Shown piece by piece: positions 46,050-58,965 of a stretch of DNA of 64,000 bases (its first letter is position 1; the number at the start of each line of letters is the position of its first letter). The position numbers were made by a program, and so were the translations under genes. The DNA comes from Sporothrix humicola. Lineage: Eukaryota > Ascomycota > Sordariomycetes > Ophiostomatales > Ophiostomataceae. The notes beneath the pieces are model-generated. The model ran no database searches and was not told where the DNA came from. It worked only from the letters and a program-made list of their open reading frames with translations. Location of the stretch: positions 124,001 to 188,000 of the forward strand of contig WNYE01000061.1 of NCBI GenBank assembly GCA_021396245.1. Reading direction: 5' to 3'.

Positions 46050-49036
46050 AAGGAGAGAACGTTGGTTTCATGACTAAAAAAAACGAGTTGGGAGTACAAA
46101 AAACGATAATAGAGCGGGAAAACGCATTACCAAGACTGAATTGGATGGGTTGATTTTTTTACTTTATTTTATTCTATTTTACCTTTTTTTTACGTTTCCC
46201 CCATGTTGCTTGCCTCGACAGTTGTGTTCGGCGGCAAGTCAACGTTGTTTGTTTCTCAGTGTTGTTTTCCCACCATTTGGTTTCTTTGCAAAATAGAGTC
46301 TAGTTTGACACGATAAAATCAAATTGATAAAGTAAAACGCATGTTATTGAGAGGTATTTGTATATTTGTTGTGAAGTCGGAGATGTGTTTGTGGCACAGG
46401 TGCCCCAGGCAGACTTTTGCTATCTGTCTGCTTCCTTACTCATCATTGAAGGGCGCTCTTTATCTCTGCTGTTCCCCCTCACTTGCCTGTCATTCTGCTA
46501 TTTTCGTCCGATGGGGGCCGATGATGATAAACAGCGATAAGTCCGGCCCTGTGCCAACTTTTTTATCACCATACCCGGATGCCCTAAAAATTGAGCTGAA
46601 AATCGGGCGCTGACGGATGTATTTTGTCTTTTTGTGAGTGAACCAGACAATCGCGTCTGGACATATTGCGTTCTGCCTTTTTAACTTGGCCGTTAATCTT
46701 CTGAAAGTGAGAATCTGTTTGACATAGATGTCGTTTCAGTTTCCGCGATCGGATGTCTTGCATTATTCTGGGCCTCAATTTATGCCACCGTGTCGTGTCT
46801 TTTTCGTGTGTTCTTCCAATGCCTGGGATGTATTATCTCATATCGCATCGCCCCCTGTTCTTCTTCCCGCGGTTAAACTGCAGCAATTACTGTTATTTCC
46901 AACATCCCATCGTCTTTGTCCGAATGCACTGGACACGAGCTGGTTATTACGCGCCCCTGCTGTTGGTTGCCCTGTGCTCCGTATTACTGCATGCGATCGT
47001 CAAACGCTGAAAGATGCGATGGATGGTTTAACAGCTCTCAAAGGGGTGAATAAAGGTCGAATAAAGTGCACATGAAATGCGTGATTCTGTGGCTACAAAG
47101 TGATGCGTGCCACATGACAGAGGGTTTAGACATTTAGAGTGACGATGATTGGATTTGCTGGATTTACTGGATCTACTGGGTTTTGTGGGTGATGAGGGCA
47201 AGAGCGATGATACGAAACACAAGGGTGCCAAAAGTGGGAGGCGGGAATCACGGTTGTGTCGTGTGTGGCGACATTGTGGGTGACGTTTTAATTTTTTGGT
47301 CCAGGCAGGATCGAAAAAAGGGAAGCACGCTGAGGAAGCAAAAATGGATACAAAAATGATTGTCACGGCGGCAATCACGTTCGAGCTGCTGCCGGGCAGG
47401 ACGTGGCAGAAATGGCAGAAAGAGGTTGTGGAGTGGATCGCCCTTGCCCAACCAACCGTTGTAGCGAGGGAAGGGGCAAGGGAGATGTGAAAAAAGAAGG
47501 CAGAAAGAGGGAAAGAGAGAAGAGACGAGGCAGGAATTGACAACTCCGTGCTCTAGTGAAGGCCTTTTTGTCACTGAATAGTTGCCGCATCACCTCTTTG
47601 CTCATTCTCGTCGTTTATCGACAAACTCCGAAAGAAGAAAGGGGCGGATGCATTAGCGTGGTGCCAGGCTGAGGAGAGAGAATCGAAGTGCCTGGAACAC
47701 TGCGATTGGCCGAGGAGCCGGGGGTGCGGCCCCAGAAGAGCAGATGGTTCCAAAACGGTAAACCACACGAACGGGAGTTGTGAGAGAGGGAAAGGTGAGA
47801 TTTGGGGAGGCAAGGCCACAGAAGCGAGAGTGCAAGGGAAAATGGGAAAGAGGGACCCAGTATGGGGCCACATGGGGTTGATAGACGAGGCAGGTACCGA
47901 GAGAACGAGGGGAAAGAGCGACAGAACTGAAGAGACAGGTGACGCGAGAAGAGACGAGACGAGAAAGAGCAGAGGGGAAAAAAGAGAAGAAAACAGTAAG
48001 AACGACCCAAAATGAAGGTGAAAAAGGAAAGAGAAACATAAGACAATACACAGTAATAACGAAGAGAGAGAAAGAGCTCTCCAACTGTCATGGTTACAAC
48101 GAGCGGGAAGGGAGGGGAGACTTGGTCGAAGCGCGAAAAGTGCACGTAAACACATGTACTTCGTTCTCCCAACCGGGAAACGAGGGAAGGAGCGAGCCCA
48201 GAATAGTTCGCAGGACCAAAGCAACGCAATAAAGGCCGTAGAGAAAAAAGAGGGAAAAAAGGAAAAAAAAGCTCGCCGAGCAAAGGCGCACCAAAAAAGG
48301 GCGTCACTTGTTCTCGAGTCTGGGTTTTCCACCGCCATCACCTAATTTCCATCTCATCCTCCCATCCCCCATCCATTCCATCCTGCAACTTGCCATCTCC
48401 ATCCCGCAATCCGAATCCCCCCATCCGCCATCACGATCGCCATCACCAACACCATCGCGAAATCATCGACGCCCATTTTCGCATCGACGGTCACGATCTC
48501 GTAGTTATCGTGACTTTTGGGGCCAGCACGTTGTAGAGAAGCATCGTTTTGGCACGTTTTGGACACATTTGGCCCCGGATCTCGAGTTTCGTGGGTTTCT
48601 TGTGCTGTTCTGCCTGTCCAGGTCCCATCGCTTCGCGCATCGCCGCCACCAGCACGAAAAAGGCACAAAATCGGCACAGCGCGCTGCCCACTCTCACCCA
48701 GGCACCAAAACTCCATTCTCATCCGAGTGTTTCGCCCTGCAAACCCCGACACCGATGCGGCCAACATAGGATCCCGTATCCTTTCTTTCTTTCTTTTCCT
48801 TTCTCTTTCCTTTTCCTTTACCTGCTTTCTTTCCGCATCTTATTTTCGGCCTCTTTGTTAGAGCTCGTTCTAGCCTCTTGTCGCAATTGGCTGCCCACCA
48901 TAACCCGCTTTCGTCACCAGCCGACATCTGGCACCTTTTCGAGCCCCACGACAAAGGGCTGCCACCACAACCACAAGAACAGCACGGCAAAAGCGAGGAA
49001 AGATAGACCAGCACGGTCAAGAGAAGCAAAATAACT
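46050..49036. other. 3-kb spacer upstream of INO80
   Basis: The left part holds the ARB1 3' end and the right part the INO80 promoter and leader. The plus strand is purine-rich from about 47490 to 48260 and then switches abruptly to pyrimidine-rich from about 48340 to 48840. Minus-strand frames across the purine-rich part (for example 47571-48341) are Ser/Phe/Leu low complexity and I do not call them genes. Confidence 0.5.
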
Positions 49037-52000
49037 ATGGACAATTTTCACTCGACCGTGCTTGGTCGCTCGTCCGACAACGACGGCACCAATGCCAACG
49101 GAACCAACGGCGACAGCAACGACCGCCCCCGGCGACGCGCCATTGACATCCTCAACCCGGAGCCAGAGCCCGCAGCGACATCCTCGTACCCTTCGCGCCA
49201 CCAGCACTCGCACTCCTACGCCTCGTCGACAGGCTCGTCCTCCCACCGTGCCCACGACACTTTTGCGCTGCGCTCGCCCACCAAGGCAGAGTTCCGTCCT
49301 CTGGGCTCGCCGAGCGCCCGTCAAGCCTCGCCAGCCTCCGTCGGTCCGGCCGTCAACAACCTGCTCAATAACAGCCCGCCGCTGCAGCACCGTCCGCCGC
49401 CGTCCTCTGTGTCGCGATCGCGCTCGCCCCATCTTGCGCCGCCGCCGGGCGCATCGACCGCGTCTACACCTTATTCGTCGGCCCAAGGCCAAGGTGACGC
49501 GCCCCCCTCGGCTGTTCCTGCGCGTGACAAGCCCTCCGGCAAGTTCTACGACCCGACCACCGACACCACAACCGCGACCGGTGCTGCGTCATCGGCCGGC
49601 GACCGCAACGTGTCCGATTCGCGTTCCCGGCGCGACGATAGCCAAGTGAGTTTTGTGACGTTGTCTTTGTGTTTTTCACTGTTGCTCTTCTGTTCTTTGC
49701 GCTTTCTTTTCCCCTTGCGCCTTTATCGTTGCTTGCTTGCCTTGTCCGTCCTGAGGGTTCCCCGGTTCTTTTCTCCTTGTGCCCTTCCCCCATCTTCCTA
49801 TCCTATCCTATGGGATCTTATTCGTGGGCGTGTTTTCGTATCTTGCTTGATGTTGCTGCTTTTGTTCTCGTTGTCTTGTTTGCTTTCCTCCCATGCCTTG
49901 TTGCCTGGAATCTCAGATGCAAATATCAAAGTACGGAGATGGGCGAAGCCGAAAATCCCATCCTGGCATTGGCTTTGTTGGTTGACGCCAATCATCACCT
50001 GTGTGGCATTGGCTGGTGTTTGTGCGTTCGCTCCTTTTTTTCTTGTCGCTCCTGGATTCAAGTTTTGTTTCTGTGGCTCTTTTCTGGGCTCGCGCACCTG
50101 ACGCTTTACGCTTTCCCACGCCCTTGTCTCATCATCCACGCCCGCGCAACTCCCAACTCCATTCAAAATTTCTCCTATATCACTTTGGCACTTATTTTCC
50201 CATCGACTCTCCCTTACGCTCCCTTTTTCTCGTTCCCTCGTCCGCCACGCCTCCACTTAATCATTGGCTCAATCGTGCGCGTTTCTGTTCCGTCGCCCAA
50301 TTTTGCATTTCCGTTTTCCATTTTCCGGCTTCTTTTGCTTTTCTTCTTGTCATTCCTTTTTTTGCCCAAACCCATCTACCCCTTTATTTTTTCATCATCA
50401 TCAAAGTTATCCCACCGTCCACCATCATTAGGGAGCAAGTCTCTCGTGACAAACGCGTCTTTTTTTGCCTATTGCACATCGAATCATCTTTATCAACCCC
50501 GACCCCTTAATTCCTCATCACCCACAATTGCTACACGTTACAATGCTGCCTCAACAACCGTGAGACTCCGGACTAACCTGAGATTCTTCTCTTCTTCCTC
50601 CATCGACAGCATCGCGATACCCACGGTTATCCATCTCAATCGACTGCTGCTCCGCGCAGCCCTATCTCACATTCTCGCAACCGGTCTGAATCGACACCTG
50701 TCGCGGTGCCCGTATCAGAATCATCAGCCCAGTCTCCCAACCCTTCCACAACAAATATGGCCTCGCCAACTTTAAGGCAACCGCCGTTGGGCATGCTGGG
50801 CTCGCCGCCGCCGAACGGCACTTCGAGCCACTCGATTTCATACTCAAAAGACAATTCGCCTGCTCCATCCAAGGCATCAGCTCCCGCAAGTGTAAGTGTC
50901 CATTTTGCTGGTTTTCAGCACGCATTGGCGCCCCCTGAGCTTGTGGTCATCTCAATCTCGCCATGTCGCCCTTTCTCACACATTTTCACATTGATCCTTT
51001 ACTGACTTTATCGTCACTCGCAGACACCAAAACGGACGGCCGATCTAATGTCTTTCTCCAACATCCTCTCCAGCGCCGAGCCTCCTGCGGCCGAAGAGAC
51101 TCGAGCAAAATCTCCTCCTCCCGTCGACGACGATTCCGAACACACATCGAGCCGTGGCACACGCGTCATTAAGCTTGAGAAGCCCGACGATAAGAAACAG
51201 GGCCGCGTTTCGCGTCGCGTAGCTAAGCCTCGCGCGTCAAGCTCTAGACTTTCAAGAGACGTTGATAAGGAGGGCGATTCTGTTCTTTCTGAAGCGGCTC
51301 CCAAGACGTCGCGTCGCTCATCAAGCAAGATGGCTGCTCCTACCCCTGAGCCGCGCGTGCCGGCCAAGCGTGGTCCCAATGGCCAGCAGAAGAAGAAGAT
51401 GTCGGTTTCATCTTCTGCAACTGCCGAGAAGAACATTCAGAATTTTATGAAGAAGCTCGACTCCGAGGAGGACTTTGATGCCAACGAGTACCTCGACGAG
51501 GAGCAGGTCGACGAGGAAAAGCGTGCTTGGAAGGAACGCCAGCGCCGCCGCCAGGTCCAGATGGCCAACAAGGACACTGTGCTTCGCCTCAGTCGCAGAG
51601 CCGAGCTGGCCGAGTCACTGGCCAAGCGTCTCGAAGACCACAGCTACCTAGGAACCAAGAGATACTACGAGATCTACTACAACGACGCGCTCCAGGAGGT
51701 CCGCGAGCAGGAGCTGTTTGCCGAGAAGGAACGCAAGAAGGATATGCAGCGCAAGCGCCGGAGAGAAAAGTCCATGGCCGTCACTCTCGAGCAGAAGAAG
51801 GCTGCTTTGGCCCGTGCCGCCCTGGCCGAGGACGAACACGAACGCCAGAAGCTGCTGCGTGAGGCCGAACGCGCCAACAAGAAGGTGCAGCAGACAAAAC
51901 TTATCTTGCAGAAGGGCATCAAGGGCCCAGTCCGCAACGCCGCAATCGAATTGAACCTGGAGGGCGGAACCATGGCTATGTTCCAGGCCGCCGACATGGA

Positions 52001-55000
52001 GCCAGGCAAGGCAAAGGCCAAGGGCCGCGGCGGTTCACGCCCCAAGAAGTCCAAGGAACAGAAGCAGCAAGAGAAGGAGAACGCCGAAGCCGCCCAGGCC
52101 GCCTTGGATGCGGGCGAGGCCCTGCCGTCCAGGGAGGAGACGTCCAAGATCCGCATCAAGTTCAAGAAGGGATCTGGCACCAACGGTACACCTGGTCGCG
52201 ACGACTCTGGCCGCGACGACGGGTACTCGAACAAGGAGAACGCCGAGCCCAAGCTGTCCAAGAAGGACTTGAGGGAGAAGGAAAAGGCAGCAGCTGCGGC
52301 TGCCGCTGCTGCGGCGGCCGCCGCCGAGCCGCCAAAGGACCCCTTCCAGACCAAGGGCTTCATCCAGATCTATGACCAAATTTGGCGCGATCTTGCTCGG
52401 AAAGACGTTAGCAGAACGTTCCGCCTGGCGACTGACTCGTACTCGACCAAAGCTTCCAACCTGAAGAAAACTGCCCTTCTCGCGTCCAAGGAGGCCAAGA
52501 GATGGCAGCTGCGCACCAACAAGGGCAACAAGGACCTGCAAGCCCGCGCCAAGCGTGTCATGCGTGACATGATGACCTTCTGGAAGCGCAACGAACGTGA
52601 AGAGCGCGACCAGCGCAAGGCAGCTGAGAGACAAGAGCTCGAGAATGCTCGCAAGGAGGAAGCCGACCGTGAAGCCGCCCGGCAGAAGCGCAAGCTCAAC
52701 TTCCTTATCTCGCAGACAGAGCTCTACTCCCATTTCATTGGCAAGAAGATCAAGACCGACGAAGTCGAGCGCAGCACCGACCACCCCGACGAAATTGCCA
52801 AGCAAGCCGCCAACGGTGGTGCCAATGCGAATGACGAAGCCAATGGTCTCAAGGTGGCCGAGCCATCTGGCCCTGTGGGCGCTAAGGTCACCGATTTCGA
52901 AGACTTGGATTTCGATGCCGAAGACGAGACTCAGCTGCAAGCAGCTGCCATGGCCAACGCACAAAACGCCATTGCCGAAGCCCAGCAGAAGGCGCGCGAG
53001 TTCAACAACGAAGACATGGACGAGGAGGGCGAGATGAACTTCCAGAACCCAACTGGTCTGGGCGATGTCGAGATCGAACAGCCCAAGCTCCTCAACGCGC
53101 AGCTCAAGGAGTACCAGCTCAAGGGTCTCAACTGGTTGGTCAACCTGTACGAACAGGGCATCAACGGCATTCTGGCCGACGAGATGGGTCTCGGCAAGAC
53201 AGTCCAGTCCATCTCCGTCATGGCCTACCTTGCGGAGAAATACGACATTTGGGGCCCGTTCCTGGTTGTCGCACCTGCGTCCACGCTCCACAACTGGCAG
53301 CAGGAAATCCAAAAGTTCGTGCCCGAATTCAAGGTGCTCCCCTACTGGGGTTCGGCGGGCGACCGCAAGGTGCTGCGCAAGTTCTGGGACCGCCGGCACT
53401 CCATGTACAAGAAGAACGCGCAGTTCCACGTGCTTGTCACGTCCTACCAGCTGGTCGTGGCCGATGTGGCGTTCATGTCCAAGATGCGCTGGCAGTATAT
53501 GATTCTGGACGAGGCGCAGGCCATCAAGAGCTCCCAGAGTTCGCGTTGGAAGGTGCTGCTCAACTACCACTGCCGCAACCGTCTGCTGCTGACCGGTACG
53601 CCCATCCAAAACAACATGCAGGAACTGTGGGCACTGCTTCATTTCATCATGCCGTCTCTGTTCGATTCCCACGACGAGTTCAGCGAGTGGTTCTCCAAGG
53701 ACATTGAGTCGCACGCGACCAGCAACACGAAGCTCAACGAAGACCAGCTGAAGCGTCTGCACATGATTCTCAAGCCGTTCATGCTTCGGCGTGTCAAGAA
53801 GCATGTGCAGAAGGAGCTGGGCGACAAGATCGAGCTGGATGTGTTCTGCGACCTCACGTACCGCCAGCGCGCCTACTATGCCAACCTCCGCAACCAGATC
53901 AGCATTATGGATCTCATTGAGAAGGCCACGCTGGGTGATGATAACGACTCCAAGACCCTCATGAACCTTGTCATGCAGTTCCGTAAGGTCTGTAACCATC
54001 CTGATCTTTTCGAGCGGGCGGATACAGCATCGCCGTTCTCCATGTCCTACTTTGCCGAGACTGCGTCGTTTAGCCGCGAGGGCAACAATGTCCCCGTTGG
54101 CTACTCGTCGCGCAGTATGATCGAGTACAAGCTGCCGCGTCTGATTGACCGCGAAGGTGGCCGGTTGCACCAAGCTGGCAACGACAACTATGCGGCCGGC
54201 TTCCGTAACAAGTACCTCGACCAGCTGATGAACATCTGGAAGCCGGAGAACATTCGCGACAGCGTCAAGGAGGACGGTGCCTTTTCGTTCTTGCGTTTTG
54301 CCGACGCGAGCCCGGGCGAGGCTTACCATGCCTCGCACAGTGACGTGTTTGCTAGAAGTGCCGAGCTTTTGAGCAAGCACGCGTCATCGAATGCGCTCTC
54401 ATCTCGCCTCCGCCGCATGCAGGTGATGTACGATGATGATGAGAACACTGGCTTCACACCCGCGCATGCTCTTTTCCAGATCCGCGAGCGGAACAGCCGG
54501 ACGGCTCTGGCCGATATCACGAGCGAAGGCGTTCTTGACTCGCTCATGAATGTGGCCCGCACGACATATGACAACACTGGCCTGACGCGTGTTGAGGCTG
54601 CTGGTCGTGAGAACGCATCTGCCCCGCCGATCGAGCTTGCCTGCAGCAGCCGTGGAACGGTTGCCGAGCGTGAGAACCTACTGTTCAACGTTCCCATGCG
54701 CCGCGCCCTGTACGGCATCAACCCTGTCGAGGAGTTGGCGCTGGTCACAAACAAGGTGCCGTTGAAGGACTACCCGCCTCTGCCGATGCTCCCGACGCCC
54801 GACGTAGAGAAGAAGCGGTTCACAAACATTGCCGTGCCATCGATGCGCCGGTTCGTGACGGACTCGGGCAAGCTGGCCAAGTTGGACGAGCTCCTCTTCA
54901 AGCTCAAGGAGGGCGGCCACCGTGTTCTTCTGTACTTCCAGATGACACGCATGATCGATCTCATGGAGGAGTACCTGACGTACCGCAACTACAAGTACTG

Positions 55001-55811
55001 CCGTCTGGATGGTTCGACCAAGCTCGAGGACCGTCGCGACACGGTGCACGATTTCCAGACGCGGCCCGAGATTTTCGTTTTCCTGCTGTCGACGCGTGCA
55101 GGTGGTCTCGGTATCAATTTGACGTCGGCCGACACGGTCATCTTCTACGACTCGGATTGGAACCCGACCATTGACTCGCAGGCCATGGATCGTGCGCATC
55201 GTTTGGGCCAGACGCGCCAGGTCACAGTGTACCGCCTGATCACGCGCGGCACGATCGAGGAGCGTATCCGCAAGCGTGCGCTGCAGAAGGAGGAGGTGCA
55301 GCGTGTGGTCATTTCGGGTGGCAGCGGCGCGTCGTCGATGGGCGTCGACTTCTCGGGCCGCCGCGCACAGGACAACCGCAACCGCGATATTGCCATGTGG
55401 CTGGCGGACGACGAGCAGGCCGAGATGATCGAGCGTCGCGAAAAGGAGCTGCTGGAGAGCGGCGAGTTCGACAGGCAGACCAAGAAGCGTGGCGGCAAGC
55501 GCAAGCGCAATGCTGCGGCCAACAACAACATGGACATGGACGGCGGCGCCAGTCTCGACGACATGTACCACGAAGGTGAGTTTCCAGAGTTCCCAGCTTA
55601 TAGTCATCTTGGGGTGAGCGCGAATGCAACGACAATTACTAACTTTGATATAGGCGAGGGCAACTTTGACGACAACAAGCTGTCGGGCGCTGCAACCCCT
55701 GTCGATGCCGGAGAGGCTCGTGGCGCGGGCGGCAAGAAGAAGCGTGTCCCGGCCAAGAAGGCAAAGTCAGCCAAGCAGCGCCTTGCCATTGCCGATGGCA
55801 TTGATGGTTGA
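49037..55811 (+). CDS. ino80: INO80 chromatin-remodelling ATPase
   Basis: Four exons by my reading: 49037-49645, 50610-50891, 51024-55575 and 55654-55811, giving 1866 residues, a usual length for fungal Ino80. The first two exons encode a disordered Ser/Pro-rich N-terminus starting MDNFHSTVLG. Exon 3 contains a charged coiled region, then the DBINO domain at about 740-870 (KGFIQIYDQIWRDLARKD ... FLISQTELYSHFIGKK). The Snf2 ATPase follows: DEMGLGKTVQ at about 1016 and DEAQ at about 1126. Next comes the long Ino80-type insertion from about 1290 to 1575, and then the helicase C lobe with GLGINLTSADT and RAHRLGQTRQV at about 1660-1705. The C-terminus is basic. Ino80 is the motor of the INO80 complex, which slides nucleosomes and acts on H2A.Z nucleosomes in transcription and repair. 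Intron 1 is unusually long (964 nt). Intron 3 is 78 nt, a multiple of three and stop-free. Confidence 0.93.
49646..50609 (+). other. ino80: Long intron 1 of INO80
   Basis: The inferred intron starts GTGAGT and ends CGACAG and is 964 nt, against 54-132 nt for every other inferred intron in the window except the doubtful ones. It is pyrimidine-rich. Both flanking exons read as INO80 N-terminal low-complexity protein in matching phase 0. A skipped exon inside it cannot be excluded. Confidence 0.6.
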
Positions 55812-56453
55812 GCACCTTGCACATCTCATGCACCTTCTTATTAATCATTTCTTTTTACACTTTCCAACTTTCATATTCTGTATTGCTATCACACACACAG
55901 GGCGAATCTCGGTCGCATAGATTATATCGTTTCATTTTTCGTTTTTGTCTGGTCTTGTTATTTTTTCTTCTGTGTTGCTTTCACTCGCATTTCTTTCTTG
56001 TTACTACTTCTTGTCTTGATATTCGGAGGAACACGGGTTTCATTATGGTTCTAGGGAGAGAAAATGCCTTTCAACGGCCTATCTTCATTTGTTTATTCAG
56101 AGGAGGCATATTTCCAATGGGCAAGACATACCATAAAAAGGGAATTGGGGGCTTTTGTACTTTTACTTTTTGGCTGAATTACTTATCAGTCAGTACCTAT
56201 TTACTGTTAGACGGCATCCTCGGAGAGCAGATACAAAATAATAGGCGTTAACCTGAACATTCGCAAGAATTATAGTGATATGGTCCTGTTTAGGCGGTTT
56301 TCTCTGAGGCGAAAAGAAAAAAGACATTGCGTGCCACTCCTTGCATTTTTGTAGAATAGTAACAATGAAAAAATGATGATGAAATTTTTATAATACAGGA
56401 TAGTCCACATTACCCTGTTAATAAAAAGAAAAACATTCCCTTGCATGGCGGTC

Positions 56454-56459
56454 AAAAAA
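56454..56459 (-). terminator. RNA polymerase III terminator of tRNA-Leu
   Basis: Six consecutive T residues on the minus strand begin immediately after the discriminator base of the tRNA. This is a standard Pol III stop. Confidence 0.8.
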
Positions 56460-56579
56460 TGACAAGAGAGGGATTCGAACCCTCGCCCTTTCGGATTGGT
56501 GACTTTAAAACCTGCAATTTCCCTTTTTAGGGGGAACCTTGGCCTAAAACCAACGCCTTAACCACTCGGCCATCTTGCC
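56460..56579 (-). tRNA. tRNA-Leu(TAG) with a 41-nt intron
   Basis: Read on the minus strand, the gene folds as a type II tRNA: acceptor arm GGCAAGA with TCTTGTC, D arm GCCGAGTGGTTAAGGC, anticodon stem TTGGT with ACCAA, a long variable arm, T arm GAGGG-TTCGAAT-CCCTC, and discriminator A. The loop gives anticodon TAG at plus positions 56544-56546, reading CUA leucine codons. The intron occupies 56502-56542, one base 3' of the anticodon as in all eukaryotic nuclear tRNAs. The internal A box (TGGCCGAGTGG) and B box (GGTTCGAATCC) are intact and CCA is not encoded. I scanned for other tRNAs and saw none. Confidence 0.92.
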
Positions 56580-58965
56580 GTTAATCTTCCGGATAATTCC
56601 GGGGCCTATTCCTGCTTATCTAGGGCAGCTAAGATGGACGCTTTGGTAGCGCCCCTTTTTACTATCTACAAAGTATTTGGAAACAGAAGCGACTTTGTTG
56701 ATTCAACAAAAATTCCATTAACCTTGTAGATTTATCTTAATAATGCTGTCAAACTTCATTTTCATTAAAGCAGGCGTATACACAAACACGGGTAGTCATG
56801 CCGTGACATTTTCTCTCAAGGCTACTAGTTATCAACAAAACGTCGTGACACAATCAGAGTCACAAATTTGATTAATTTTGATGGTTTAGGACTTGAACTC
56901 ATGAGGCGACCTGGTCATTAAGCATAATTGATATTCCGGATATTGATGTTCCTTTCGGTAGATTTCAAACGGAGGATTGTGAGGATTGTTTAACATTTTG
57001 AGGGCATCTGGAGGTGAGTTTTGTGTCTTGCCAGCTGCGCCACTTCCCTCGCCAAGCTAGCATCAATCGACAAAAAAGTCCAGCATCATAAAATACAGTG
57101 AGGACAAGTAAACAAATATGCATGAGCGGAGAGTCCATTTCACGATGCAACGTTCGTGATCGGGTTATTGTTAACACGGAGCTGCCTTCAAATGACGAAA
57201 CATGATAGAATAGGGTGTGAATGGCACACAAACATTCATATCCAACCCAGGCGCCTGCCAACTGGCACGGCACGTGGGCAGAAGGATTCTTAGAGGATGG
57301 GCAGAAGCAGGCAGAGATAGGCAGAGATAAAGGCGACCAGGCAGTAATGTCAACAAGAAGATATTGAAATGTGCAATCAAATCAAAGCGTGGTAAATTGC
57401 GGGAGTGTCTTTTGGGAAAGTCAACGAGAGTTGAGTCGATCTGCTCGAGACCAGACTGGGATACTATTTTGACAAATACGCTGAGATGAACGACAAACGA
57501 TCACGTTTTGACGGCGGCTGTGGCGTCTGTTGTTGAGCTCGTGCGGACGGGCCGAGTGCCTCTGCCTTTTTGATGAACTTGGCACACTATCTTGACAATG
57601 TAGCCCTGCGAGGCAAATAAAGATGCATGAGCAGAATGCACCATTATGGAATCACCGTTTGTGAAGTGACAAGGATACACGAACAAGAAAGAGTGGGAAC
57701 GTCAGAAAAAGGAAAATCGACCGCGTCTATTGTCAAATGAAACGAAAAGAAGAATCGAACAGGGAAGAAATCAGAGGAAAGATGGAGAATTACCAAGACA
57801 AAAGGAAGAGGGCTCAAGGGCTGCACCTGGCAGCCTTGTCAAGTTAGGCTGATCGCACTCGGGCTCGGACTGGATCGCATTACAAGGTCGAATGAGGAAG
57901 GGAAACAGAGAGAAAACAATAGCGAGTATTAGTGAACAAAAAGAACAATAATACCCAACAAAAAAGGCCTCCGTTGTCTTATTGGCCAAAAGAGACATAC
58001 AAGCCACTGGAGAGCCTCAAGGTGGTATGTGGGATGGGGCTGCGTGGGATTGATTGTATGGCGAGAGCCTTGTCGGCGCCCGCCTGTAAATCAAACTGTA
58101 ATTCATATGGAGCAGGAAAATATGGAGGGCACGCAAAGCATTTCAGAGACGCCACAATGCCACAAAACTGATCGTAGAAACCCACACAAAACAACAAAAA
58201 ACAACCCCCTGCCACTGCTGCGGCTACTGCTTATTTGTGGCGACCAGCACGCAACGAGAAAAGAGAAAATAGAGAATGCCACAATACCACAAGAAGTAGC
58301 AAAAAGAGGCCAATTGCATCTTCCGCGCGCCTCTTTTTACTGGGTCTGGACCGACCTGAGGGATACTGACAAGGGCAGCTCCGTGCCTCAATGGCGACCT
58401 CCCATTTACACATTTACACGGGTTTTGCTGGTATCTCCACACTGTTTTTGTCTTTTACAAGGGACCTGCAGGACAAGGCTTGCATTGAGCAGGTGTTTGC
58501 TTGGGTATCTTTGCCAAGTTGTCAAGGGTGTTTTTTTAGGCGCGCCTTGTCAACAATTAGACGCCTTTTTTGGTATCTTGTATTTTGTACTTATTGTTTT
58601 CCTTCCACGCCTTCATTCTGGCCAGAGTATAAAAGGGAGCTTGTTTGTCATCTCATGCAGATGGCAGCCTTGCATCTCACGCTTTCTTTTCTTTTTTGTT
58701 GGCCATCAACAACGACTTGTTTGAATTTTTGAATTTGAATCTGCATCTTGTTTACAGGACTTGTTTTCAGCAAACAGCATATTGTTCTCTTTGTGTTCTG
58801 CAATTTGATTTTTGCAAACAGTACTCTGCGAATAAAATCCATCCATTGTTGACTTGCACTTTCGACCAAATCACAACCACCGTCTCGCATCGCACATTTA
58901 TCGCCATTTCATGATCGGCACCACCCATTTTTAGACGCCACAAAACATCAACAGCAACATTCCCA

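Larger units (their letters stand above)
55812..58965. other. 3.2-kb spacer containing a tRNA gene
   Basis: This spacer separates INO80 from the low-complexity gene at 58966. It holds the tRNA-Leu gene at 56460-56579. On the minus strand at 57501-58110 there are donor- and acceptor-like sites bounding short protein-like stretches, too weak to call as a gene and described under findings. The final 300 bases are T-rich and suit a promoter. Confidence 0.5.

Noticed and set aside
52035..54380. A 781-codon minus-strand open frame opposite INO80
   Set aside because: It is antisense to the conserved Snf2 ATPase and DBINO coding sequence, and its length follows from GC-rich codon structure on the other strand. 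No domain is recognisable.
51048..55811. INO80 starting at the ATG at 51048
   Set aside because: Two upstream exons join it in phase with good splice sites and encode an Ino80-like N-terminus, so this ATG is internal.
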